Assembly: GCA_024401395.1 (NCBI GenBank)
Contig: JAKSLD010000015.1
Span: 1-64,000, forward strand
Length of the DNA stretch: 64,000 nt
Reading direction: 5' to 3'
Origin: Bacteroidales bacterium
GTDB taxonomy: Bacteria; Bacteroidota; Bacteroidia; Bacteroidales; Marinilabiliaceae
Shown: piece after piece, positions 43,152-52,947 of the stretch
Layout: every line of letters starts with the position of its first letter
Position numbering within the stretch: the first letter of the stretch is position 1
Program-made: the position numbers and the translations under genes
Notes under the pieces: model-generated
What the model was told of the DNA's origin: nothing
Seen by the model: the letters and a program-made list of their open reading frames with translations, nothing else
The model's database searches: none

Positions 43152-43206
43152 AATTAGGAATTAGGAATTAGGAATTAGGAATTAGGAATTAGGAATTAGG
43201 AATTAA
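43152..43206. repeat. Heptamer tandem repeat, seven copies of AATTAGG
   Basis: Seven perfect AATTAGG units at 43152-43200 plus a partial eighth, between the thiH stop (43203) and the thiE-like start (43141). Each unit changes the spacing by 7 bases, so slipped-strand changes would alter the intercistronic leader without shifting a reading frame. Confidence 0.95.
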
Positions 43207-44318
43207 TTAAAAATATCGTCCCAATCCTTAAACACTGGCTCTCTTCCCGCTGCTTTCAACCCAGCTACTACCTCTGCCACTGTTCTGTCGTCTGTAACGT
43301 CAAATTGTGGCAATGCTTGTTTCTTGTATGTGTAGTATCCTCCAGGCTCTACACTGCTTTGCGCACTCATGGTTGTCACGCCTAGCGAAGCCATGTTGTT
43401 TCTGATATATGCTGGCTCACGTGTAGAGTATGAAATATCTACGTCATGGTCAAATATTCTGAAGGCAAAGGTCAACTGGGCCAACTCTTTGTCGTTCATT
43501 ATAACGTTTGGCTGGAAGCCTCCGTTCTCTGCTGCTCGCATACGTGGGAAGTTGACGGAATACTTTGTCTGCCAGTAGTTTTTCTGCAGATACCTCAAGT
43601 GATATGCCATCATAGTCATGTCTGTCCTCCAATCTTCAAGACCTACCAGTACGCCCATGCCTATCGTGTGTACTCCGGCTTGTCCCATTCGGTCAAAGCC
43701 GTTGACTCTCCACTCGAAGTTGCTCTTCATGCCCTTCGGATGGTATATCTTGTAGTTCTCTCTGTGATATGTCTCTTGAAAACAGATGACACCGTTCATG
43801 CCGTTGTCTGCACATTTCTTGTAGTCTTCTGTGCTGAGTGGCATGACTTCTATCTTGACGCTCGAGAAGTATTTGCGGGCAAGTTTTATCGCCTCCACAA
43901 TATAATCTGTATTTGCCTTGGCAGGATTCTCTCCTGTAACAAGGAGTATGTTCTCAAACGGACCGAGTTCTTTAATGGCTTTATACTCGTTCTCTATCTG
44001 ATCTATGGTCAATATCGTTCGTGGCATCGGATTGGAAACATGGAATCCGCAATAAACGCACGAGTTCGTACAGCTGTTTGTAATATACAATGGTATGAAC
44101 ATCGATATTGTCTTACCGAATCTCTCCATAGTATACTTACGACTCAACTGCGCCATCTGTTCAAGGTATGGTGCAGCAGCAGGTGATATCAATGCCATGA
44201 AATCGTCAACTGTGCAGTGTTGTTTGGCAAGTGCTCTCTGCACATCGCTGTCTGTCTTAGATAGTATCTTGGCAGTTGTCTCCTCCCAGTCTATCTTTAA
44301 TAACTCATCTGAAAACAT
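43203..44318 (-). CDS. thiH: 2-iminoacetate synthase
   Basis: 371 residues. A radical-SAM enzyme that cleaves tyrosine to give dehydroglycine for the thiazole ring. The cluster motif is CTNSCVYCGF (Cys-x3-Cys-x2-Cys). Other marks are EVMPLSTEDYKKCADNG, VCFQETYH-type CFQETYHRENY, and the C-terminal EPGGYY. Complete length. It lies 56 bases downstream of the GT11 gene and upstream of the thiE-like gene in the TPP-riboswitch operon. Confidence 0.96.
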   Translation of the reverse strand: MFSDELLKIDWEETTAKILSKTDSDVQRALAKQHCTVDDFMALISPAAAPYLEQMAQLSRKYTMERFGKTISMFIPLYITNSCTNSCVYCGFHVSNPMPRTILTIDQIENEYKAIKELGPFENILLVTGENPAKANTDYIVEAIKLARKYFSSVKIEVMPLSTEDYKKCADNGMNGVICFQETYHRENYKIYHPKGMKSNFEWRVNGFDRMGQAGVHTIGMGVLVGLEDWRTDMTMMAYHLRYLQKNYWQTKYSVNFPRMRAAENGGFQPNVIMNDKELAQLTFAFRIFDHDVDISYSTREPAYIRNNMASLGVTTMSAQSSVEPGGYYTYKKQALPQFDVTDDRTVAEVVAGLKAAGREPVFKDWDDIFN

Positions 44319-44374
44319 CGTTTTCTAATGTATTATGTTCTTGTGTTTTAGAGCGTGTTGTATAAACTGCTCTT

Positions 44375-45262
44375 TTATATCTTTATTACTCCTTTTGCTT
44401 CCCAAGCTTCTCTGTCTGGCGTCTGCATCTTTGGCCTGATAATGATCTTATCTTCGTTCTTGTTCAGCAATGCCGGCCAATAGCTGAATGTCGAGTTGGC
44501 CATGATGTTGTGCTTGCAGAGCGACATAAGGTACATATCTAGATAGCTCTTCTCTCCTGTATTGCCTGTTACTATCTCTTTGTTATCTAACGTGGAGAAT
44601 AGCCGACTGGCATATTCTGTATCGTCTGAGAATATGAAATAGAATGGATTAGCTACCCTAGCCTCTATCATCTCTATAGCTCTCTTGTAGTATTGGTCAT
44701 CACATATAGCGTAGCCCATCTTGACGAAATCTCCTCTCCTTATGTGTATAGCCACTGAGTTGGTAGATTCAATTTTTTGCGAGTAAGAACTACTTTCTAT
44801 ATAAGCTGACTGTATGCTGCTTGATTGCTCTGTTGACGCAGAGGTGTCAAACCTGAATAACTGCCTAAGTCTTGGAAGTATCTCGCTGTAATCGTAGTTA
44901 TGCCACGTTCCTTGGAAGTAGTAGTTCTGCTTTATATCAAGCTTCCAAACTCTCTCATCCACAGGGTATCGCGTCTCATATACCTGGCGGATATAGGCGC
45001 GTTGTCTGAAGAGCTTACATATCTTTGTAAGGCGCCTCCAACCAACTATGATACCGAATGGCCTGAGCTCTTTCGCACTGGCTTCCTGTATCTCTATGTT
45101 AGGAAATATGCGACTTAGCTCATACCCGTTGTGTATCTTCCCTTCACAGGCTATGTGATAGCGCACTTCTGCCTCTGGATATAGGTGCTTGAGCAACTGT
45201 CCAAAGGCATATTGCGACATCTGATTGCCTAGTCCGCTGGATATCTTGACTACGAATGCCAT
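44375..45262 (-). CDS. GT11-type alpha-1,2-fucosyltransferase
   Basis: 295 residues from ATG 45262 (MAFVVKISSGLGNQMSQYAF); the open frame extends further into the thiC tail, which is not used. Family marks: the SGLGNQMSQYAFG N-terminus, YFQGTWHNYDY, and the HxRRGDF donor motif (HIRRGDFVKMG). GT11 enzymes add alpha-1,2-fucose to galactose, making H-antigen-like or capsule epitopes. It starts 5 bases after the thiC stop and is read in the same direction, so it is embedded in the thiamine operon, an odd place for a glycan gene. Confidence 0.85.
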   Translation of the reverse strand: MAFVVKISSGLGNQMSQYAFGQLLKHLYPEAEVRYHIACEGKIHNGYELSRIFPNIEIQEASAKELRPFGIIVGWRRLTKICKLFRQRAYIRQVYETRYPVDERVWKLDIKQNYYFQGTWHNYDYSEILPRLRQLFRFDTSASTEQSSSIQSAYIESSSYSQKIESTNSVAIHIRRGDFVKMGYAICDDQYYKRAIEMIEARVANPFYFIFSDDTEYASRLFSTLDNKEIVTGNTGEKSYLDMYLMSLCKHNIMANSTFSYWPALLNKNEDKIIIRPKMQTPDREAWEAKGVIKI

Positions 45263-45267
45263 CTTTC

Positions 45268-47762
<2,495 letters not shown>

Positions 47763-47838
47763 ATCTTGTATTTTTTCTTATTTCTAACACCAACAACGAA
47801 ATGCCAAAAATCCAAGATATCCAAGGTCCCCAACATCC

Positions 47839-47914
47839 AGACCTTACTCCCTACGGCAGCATTACCTGCATCAGGTTCCTTGGGTATAATCTCAGCCTCA
47901 CCAGCACCCCATTA
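47839..47914 (-). promoter_or_regulatory. TPP riboswitch
   Basis: On the minus strand: GGGGTGC, then the CTGAGA signature in GAGGCTGAGATTATACCC, then ACCTGATGCAGGTAATGC and GTAGGGA. These are the thi-box consensus elements in order, with pairing between GGGGTGC-like arms. It lies about 80 bases before thiG and should repress the operon when TPP is bound. Confidence 0.95.
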
Positions 47915-47925
47915 TTTTTTCCGTG

Positions 47926-47933
47926 CAAAGATA
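47926..47933 (-). promoter_or_regulatory. -7 box of the thiamine operon
   Basis: Minus-strand TATCTTTG, ending about 12 bases before the riboswitch 5' end, the correct place for its transcription start. The -33 zone is occupied by a CCGCGG palindrome, not a TTG. Confidence 0.55.
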
Positions 47934-47987
47934 CATTTTCCGCGGAATATATGTCTCCTTATCACACTTTTTCCGCGGAAAAAGTGT
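47934..47987. repeat. CCGCGG-centred palindromes
   Basis: A perfect 24-bp palindrome at 47964-47987 (arms ACACTTTTTCCG/CGGAAAAAGTGT). A second, weaker copy (TTTTCCGCGGAA) lies at 47936-47947. They sit upstream of the thiamine promoter; role unknown. Confidence 0.7.
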
Positions 47988-48325
47988 AGTCTAAACACAC
48001 TTTTTCGAATGAAACAAAAAAAGACGACACTAATTGGCTCTTCCGTTCGTTTATGTGTGTTATGAGTAAGATAAAGATCCTGACAGTTGTTATATTCCCA
48101 GACAGTCTCTATTCATTAGGAATTCCTTTGGTCTAATAGTAACAATACCTGCATCGTTTCGTTATCTACTAGTCGTTCGAGATATTTATTTTGGTTCAAG
48201 AATAACTTTTCCTACAAAGATTGCAAAATTTTTCACATAATAGATGTACTCTCTTTTAGTCATTTCTTTTACTCCTCCCTTCAAAAACTCAACAATATTG
48301 GAAATAATTCGTAATATTGCAGTGT

Positions 48326-48374
48326 ACCTCCACACTGAGGGCATAGCACAAAGGAGCAGTGTGGGTGTGGAGGT
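48326..48374. repeat. Overlapping alternative inverted repeats
   Basis: ACCTCCACAC (48326-48335) pairs with GTGTGGAGGT (48365-48374). CCACACTG (48330-48337) pairs with CAGTGTGG (48357-48364). The two stems share bases, so they are mutually exclusive, as in a switch or a recombination site. Confidence 0.6.
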
Positions 48375-48483
48375 GTAAAACATATACAAAATGGCGCTAT
48401 AGTTCGCCTGTCGGTTGACGTTTCGGAACTACCACTTTTGAAATGCAGTCATCGCCAGTGTAGAGATAGATGTCACGGGAAGG

Positions 48484-48648
48484 TATATACCTCCTGATGG
48501 TGTACTATGGGCATTAATATGCTTGTAGTACACCTGTAGGAGTACATATATACTTTATCAGCGTGGATATCGCTCTTTATCTGTCAACTGCATGGGCTGT
48601 GGTAGGCCTCGGAACGTGGACAGTCAGAGAACGACTCCACGTTTTTTT
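48484..48648 (+). ncRNA. Candidate structured RNA ending in a terminator
   Basis: On the plus strand, 48484-48551 can fold into one long hairpin: outer TATATA arms, an inner GGTGTACTA/TAGTACACC stem, and a GCAT-TAAT-ATGC cap. About 60 bases on, AACGTGGA and TCCACGTT form a terminator stem (48613-48643) followed by T7. No ORF fits the interval. It may be a leader or a free small RNA; transcription start and identity are unknown. Confidence 0.5.
48613..48648 (+). terminator. Rho-independent terminator
   Basis: AACGTGGA at 48613-48620 pairs with TCCACGTT at 48636-48643, with an inner AGTC/GACT extension, and the T-tract runs 48642-48648 on the plus strand. It lies upstream of the 48720 gene. 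Confidence 0.8.
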
Positions 48649-48719
48649 GTGTATAGGTAAGAAGATTATTGAAAAAGCTGGTTTATAGAGTTGGAGTTGC
48701 CAGCTGCAAATAAATAAAT

Positions 48720-49328
48720 ATGGAAAACATCAACGGCAAATCATCTGTTGAAGAGTTCATTAGGGCATATATCCAAAGGGGATTTGGCGCTATGAACAAG
48801 AATGATTTTGAGGTGTGGATATTCTCTCAGCTAATGCAAGGAGGACTGAAGGGCAAAAGCAATTATGACATCAGTCTTGAACTGCGTTTGCCAGAGTCGA
48901 AAGTGAGGCGTCTCGCATATGAAGCTCAACTTAAGTATCCAAGTGGAGTATCGTATAAAGATTTGTTGTCCGAATCATTGAAAAAAGTAAAGTTGTCGAA
49001 AGACAGCAATCATCTGTGTTTCCCTATAGAAAACATATCTCTCAGAAATTATCTGTCAAATGTATTGAAGAATAATGGATCTTATATTGACAGTTCTTTC
49101 AATTCAGAAATTGTAAAGATAAACATTGAAGACTTCGCAATAATACTGGAGGTGGTAGATACAGATGTTGCCAGTAAATTGAAGGTAGAGTACAACAAAC
49201 CGAATGTCAAGGAAATTTTAACTGATATTGTAAAGAATTATGGCGGACAAGCTATGAGTGACCTTGTTGGCAAAGGGATTGACAACATACTTGAAGCAGC
49301 AAAGAAATATACTATAAAAAACAACTAA
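48720..49328 (+). CDS. Small HTH-like protein of unknown function
   Basis: 202 residues. The N-terminal third (MNKNDFEVWIFSQLMQGG, then SNYDISLELRLPESKVRRL) reads as a winged or helix-turn-helix-type unit with an adjacent recognition-like helix. The remainder is mixed alpha/beta ending in a Gly-rich MSDLVGKGIDNILEAAKK segment. I recall similar short proteins as common in anaerobes but do not know a function. Its gene is 13 bases upstream of the fimbrillin-like lipoprotein, so it may regulate or be co-expressed with it. Confidence 0.65.
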   Translation: MENINGKSSVEEFIRAYIQRGFGAMNKNDFEVWIFSQLMQGGLKGKSNYDISLELRLPESKVRRLAYEAQLKYPSGVSYKDLLSESLKKVKLSKDSNHLCFPIENISLRNYLSNVLKNNGSYIDSSFNSEIVKINIEDFAIILEVVDTDVASKLKVEYNKPNVKEILTDIVKNYGGQAMSDLVGKGIDNILEAAKKYTIKNN

Positions 49329-49341
49329 GTATTATTATACT

Positions 49342-51495
49342 ATGAGTAAGAAACTATTACTGTGCTCCCTGTCAGCACTCGCAATTCTGTCGTCGTGCAA
49401 GCACGACAAGGACGATGTATCAATATTTTCCTCAGACGAACTGACCATCAGCGCTAGTGTTGGTCAAATGTCTGCCAACAAATCTCTCAAGCTCGGCACG
49501 TCGTTCGATGCCGGCGATGAGATTTCGGTATATGCCTGGACGGGCTCTGCTGATGTTGTGCCTACTGAACTGCAGGTCAACAACTCTGTCAACACGCTTC
49601 AGGACGACGGCACATGGATTGCTGACCCTAGGATGTTGTGGAAGGACGGCACGAGCAAGCACTATTTCATAGGTGTTTATCCACAGAGGGCTCTGGCTGA
49701 TTTTACAGCCGACGAATACGTGCTCAACACAGCCGACCAGGAGGCGAGTGATATTCTGGTGGCAAGGAATCTTGAGGGTATATCGTGCCGCGTGACTCCT
49801 GTGCCTCTGACATTTACTCATATCATGTCGCGCCTCGACGTAAACATCAATGTAGTCAATTTCAGCACAGAGCCGACAGAGGCCGTGGTAAAGGTCAATG
49901 GCAAAACAAACGCGACTATCAACTACCTCACAAAGGCAGTTACAGCAAAGGGTGACAATTCGGATATTGCGCTGCAGAAGGTTGCAACAGCCGACGGATA
50001 CATCTTGAGTTACAACTCGATAATGGTTCCTCAGACAGGTATTAACGAGATTGTGGTAGAGGTCGACGGCCAGACCTTCACCTACACGCACAGCAAGGAC
50101 TTCACGCTAAAGAGTGGCTACTACACCACAGTCAACCTGACACTCAAGAGAAGCGAAATCACACTTGGCAATGTCGACATCATTGATTGGAACAACGAAG
50201 AGGTGATTGACGCAGAAGTTGGAGAAGAAAATGTGAACAAAACAAACAGAGGTTTTGAGAACGGGCATGAATGGGTGGATCTCGGCCTCTCCGTTAAATG
50301 GGCCACTATGAATGTAGGCGCTACAGCTCCTCAGGAATATGGCGACTATTATGCGTGGGGAGAAACTGAAACTAAAAATGCTTATACTTTAAGAAACTAC
50401 AAATTTTTGGGAGAGTTCATTGGAGACGGTAAGATGTCACTTGACATAGAAGATGACGCGGCTGCTAATAATTGGGGCGGAGACTGGAGGATGCCAACAG
50501 ATGACGATTGGAGAGAAATGAAAGAAAATTGTACCGGAGAATGGATTGCGATAAATGGAGTGTACGGAAAGAAATATACTGGAACCAATGGGAACTCAAT
50601 TTTTCTTCCTGCTGCAGGTTACCTCGAAGGCAATGAACTAAAATTCGAAAACATGAGCTGCTTATATTGGGAACCAGTAATAATAAGAGGCAATTATTCA
50701 TTCAGAGCCGAGTGCGTAGATATACGAGGTCCAAGTAATAATTATTCCGGACTGATTCTTCCTGATCGTTGTTGTGGCCTTTCTGTTAGACCCGTAATTA
50801 TAGCGAAAGGAGAGACTAACGGTCATGAAACTATCGACCTGGGTCTACCAAGCGGCAAGCTGTGGGCAGATTGCAACGTAGGCGCCAGCACGCCGGAGGC
50901 CAGCGGCGGCTATTTCGCGTGGGGCGAGACAAAAGCCAAAAACACTTATGACTGGTCTACATATAAATGGGTGGAAAGTGGGAAATCTCATTGGTATTAC
51001 ATAAACAAGTACAGCTACGATGATTACGTCTTTGGCGGATGGCACAAAAACGTCAAGTACTCTGGTGCTGATAATAAGATTATACTCGAATCTGTTGATG
51101 ATGTTGCAACACAATTATGGGGAGATAATTGGAGAATGCCAACTGCGATAGAATATCAAGAACTTATTGACAATAGTACTCAAACATTGACAGATAGTTA
51201 TGAAGGCTCAGGAGTAACTGGAATCATTATTACCAGTAAAAAGAACGGCAATCATATATTTATGCCTATTGCAGGTTGTCGAACTTACACTAATGGAGGT
51301 GTTGAGCCATGGCATGATCACTTAGGCTTGTATTGGACATCATCTCTTGGCAAAAACATTTATGACGATTATCGTACTAGCTTTTATTTTGAGTTTGGTG
51401 TTCATTTTGAGTTTGACGTTTTTGTACGAATAATTGAAGAATATCATGTACGTGAAGATGGTTTGTCTATTCGTCCAGTGTGTGATACTAAATAG
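49342..51495 (+). CDS. Fimbrillin-like lipoprotein fused to two FISUMP repeats
   Basis: 717 residues. A lipobox (LSALAILSSCKHD) gives a lipid-anchored protein. Residues about 30-290 are fimbrillin-like (Mfa/FimA family): DAGDEISVYAW, KDGTSKHYFIGVYP, LTFTHIMSRLDVNI. From about 302 there are two FISUMP-type domains, each starting with a (W/I)VDLGLS or TIDLGLPSGKLWADCNVG segment followed by AWGET and W(R)MPT: the first near 305-490, the second near 495-717. The same signature is in the gene at the left edge. Fusion of a pilus-type domain with FISUMP repeats is uncommon. It is followed by a terminator at 51618. Confidence 0.85.
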   Translation: MSKKLLLCSLSALAILSSCKHDKDDVSIFSSDELTISASVGQMSANKSLKLGTSFDAGDEISVYAWTGSADVVPTELQVNNSVNTLQDDGTWIADPRMLWKDGTSKHYFIGVYPQRALADFTADEYVLNTADQEASDILVARNLEGISCRVTPVPLTFTHIMSRLDVNINVVNFSTEPTEAVVKVNGKTNATINYLTKAVTAKGDNSDIALQKVATADGYILSYNSIMVPQTGINEIVVEVDGQTFTYTHSKDFTLKSGYYTTVNLTLKRSEITLGNVDIIDWNNEEVIDAEVGEENVNKTNRGFENGHEWVDLGLSVKWATMNVGATAPQEYGDYYAWGETETKNAYTLRNYKFLGEFIGDGKMSLDIEDDAAANNWGGDWRMPTDDDWREMKENCTGEWIAINGVYGKKYTGTNGNSIFLPAAGYLEGNELKFENMSCLYWEPVIIRGNYSFRAECVDIRGPSNNYSGLILPDRCCGLSVRPVIIAKGETNGHETIDLGLPSGKLWADCNVGASTPEASGGYFAWGETKAKNTYDWSTYKWVESGKSHWYYINKYSYDDYVFGGWHKNVKYSGADNKIILESVDDVATQLWGDNWRMPTAIEYQELIDNSTQTLTDSYEGSGVTGIIITSKKNGNHIFMPIAGCRTYTNGGVEPWHDHLGLYWTSSLGKNIYDDYRTSFYFEFGVHFEFDVFVRIIEEYHVREDGLSIRPVCDTK

Positions 51496-51617
51496 TATTA
51501 TAGATAAACCATGATGGTTGAATAATTACCATGTCGTCCTTGAGCGCCCTAATAGAACCATGCCTCATGCCCTCGGAGAGGGCGTGAGGTTCGGGACAGC
51601 AGCCAAACAAAAACATC

Positions 51618-51651
51618 AAGAGACGTTGCCCACCGGCCGCGTCTCTTTTTT
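51618..51651 (+). terminator. Terminator after the fimbrillin-like gene
   Basis: AAGAGACG/CGTCTCTT 8-bp stem with a 14-base loop and a T6 tract on the plus strand, 122 bases after the stop. Confidence 0.75.
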
Positions 51652-51661
51652 CTTGCCTTTT

Positions 51662-52804
51662 TCACACTATCTCCCCACCCCAAAGCATTTTCAGAAATTT
51701 GTGGATGTTTGTTATCTCTATTCCCATTTCTGTCCTTCTGTCGAATGGGTCTAACGATACAACCATCAATCGACTTTGAGGGAAATCCTCTCTGAAGGCT
51801 TTTATTCCCTTTAAGTGTCGTGTTTCTATATTGTCGGTTGACTTAATCTCGATTGCCACATCTGCGTCTCCAAGTATTACATCTACTTCTTGCCCTGTGT
51901 ACGTGCGCCAGTAACTTAGCGCTTTGTTGCTATGTGTATAGCCTATATATGCTATTATCTCCTGTATGACAAAGTGCTCAAATGCGTGACCATATTCTGG
52001 CGATCCGTGTTCCAGCTTTGTCCTGTTTAGCAGGTAATTTGTTACTCCGATATCAAAAAAGTAAAAACGTGGTGCCTGAACCATTTTGCGTTTCTGTGTT
52101 TGGGTATATGCTGGTATCATGTAGCCAATAAGAGTGTCACTTAGTATCGCAAAATATTCCTTTACGGTTGTCGAACTTACCCCACAATCAGATGCTATAT
52201 TTTGGTAGTTGACGATCTCGCCATCTGTCAATGCTGATATTTCAAGAAACTTGGTAAAATTTGCAAGGTTTCTTACCAGGGCTTCTGCCTTAATCTCTTC
52301 TTTCAAGTATACATCTACGTATGCTTGGAGTAATCTTTCGGGCGCTTTTGACGTGTATATTTTCGGTATCATGCCATATCGCAATGCCCTGTTCAGGTCA
52401 AAATCCTCTATCTCAGCACTCACAAGCGGATACATATTGCATGGCAACGCTCGGCCACCTAAGGTGTTAGTGCCGTTTCTTTTAAGTTTTCGCGCACTCG
52501 ACCCGCTTAGTATAAATCTAAGACCTTTATTTGTTATAAGCCAATGTACTTCGTTCAGCAATATAGGCAGTTGCTGTATTTCATCTATTACTACAATCGT
52601 ATCCTGTTTTTCGTGTTCCAATGTCTGTCGCAGACGTTCAGGGTTATTTTGAAGACGTTTCAAAATATCTGTATTGAGCAAGTCTATGTAGATTGCTTTG
52701 GGAAATCTTTCTTTCAAAAGAGTAGTTTTCCCTGTCTGACGTGCACCAAATAGAAACAAACTCTCTTCTGGCTCATCTTCTATCTTATAAATACGCTTGT
52801 ACAT
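51662..52804 (-). CDS. Second AAA-type ATPase with DUF4143-like C-terminus
   Basis: 380 residues from ATG 52804 (MYKRIYKIEDEPEESLFLFG); the longer frame runs into a promoter and repeat and is rejected. Walker A is GARQTGKTTLL (residues 20-30) and Walker B is VVIDEIQQLP, with FILSGSSARKLKRNG as sensor 1. The C-terminal domain has FYFFDIGVTNYLLNR and EVDVILGDADVAIEIKS, the nuclease-fold-like core of DUF4143 proteins. It is diverged from the ATPase at 1136-2395. Biological role is not established. A 25-bp direct repeat overlaps its promoter. Confidence 0.85.
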   Translation of the reverse strand: MYKRIYKIEDEPEESLFLFGARQTGKTTLLKERFPKAIYIDLLNTDILKRLQNNPERLRQTLEHEKQDTIVVIDEIQQLPILLNEVHWLITNKGLRFILSGSSARKLKRNGTNTLGGRALPCNMYPLVSAEIEDFDLNRALRYGMIPKIYTSKAPERLLQAYVDVYLKEEIKAEALVRNLANFTKFLEISALTDGEIVNYQNIASDCGVSSTTVKEYFAILSDTLIGYMIPAYTQTQKRKMVQAPRFYFFDIGVTNYLLNRTKLEHGSPEYGHAFEHFVIQEIIAYIGYTHSNKALSYWRTYTGQEVDVILGDADVAIEIKSTDNIETRHLKGIKAFREDFPQSRLMVVSLDPFDRRTEMGIEITNIHKFLKMLWGGEIV

Positions 52805-52833
52805 ACTGCTTTGTATTAGTGTTTTATACTCAG

Positions 52834-52841
52834 CAAATATA
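52834..52841 (-). promoter_or_regulatory. Promoter of the second DUF4143 ATPase
   Basis: Minus-strand TATATTTG, 30 bases before ATG 52804, with TTTG 20 bases further upstream that falls inside the 25-bp direct repeat. This supports the shorter start. Confidence 0.6.
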
Positions 52842-52860
52842 CATGCATATTCTTGAAAAT

Positions 52861-52917
52861 CCAAACCGCTACTTGAGATTTTCAATGAAATTCCAAACCG
52901 CTACTTGAGATTTTCAA
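52861..52917. repeat. 25-bp direct repeat over the ATPase promoter
   Basis: The same 25 bases (beginning CCAAACCGCTACTTGAG) occur at 52861-52885 and 52893-52917, period 32, with a 7-base spacer. The first copy includes the -33 TTTG. The TGAGATTTTC core also occurs upstream of the other ATPase region (2597-2606). Confidence 0.9.
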
Positions 52918-52947
52918 GGTTTTATCTCTCTATCTACCACATTCATA

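Larger units (their letters stand above)
47763..48719. other. Large intergenic region with riboswitch, palindromes and a probable structured RNA
   Basis: About 957 bases between divergent genes. It holds the thiamine-operon TPP riboswitch (47839-47914) and promoter (47926-47933), CCGCGG palindromes (47934-47987), two long inverted repeats (48326-48374, 48484-48551) and a plus-strand terminator (48613-48648). One 25-codon minus-strand ORF (48186-48263) has a good Shine-Dalgarno-like GGGAGGAG. Confidence 0.7.

Noticed and set aside
48186..48389. 67-codon form of the small minus-strand ORF
   Set aside because: Its first 42 codons run through the inverted-repeat region and look non-coding; only the last 25 codons, with a good ribosome-binding-like site, were kept as a low-confidence finding.
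52861..52917. 25-bp direct repeat considered as a CRISPR remnant
   Set aside because: Only two units, a 7-base spacer and no cas genes; it fits a promoter operator instead.
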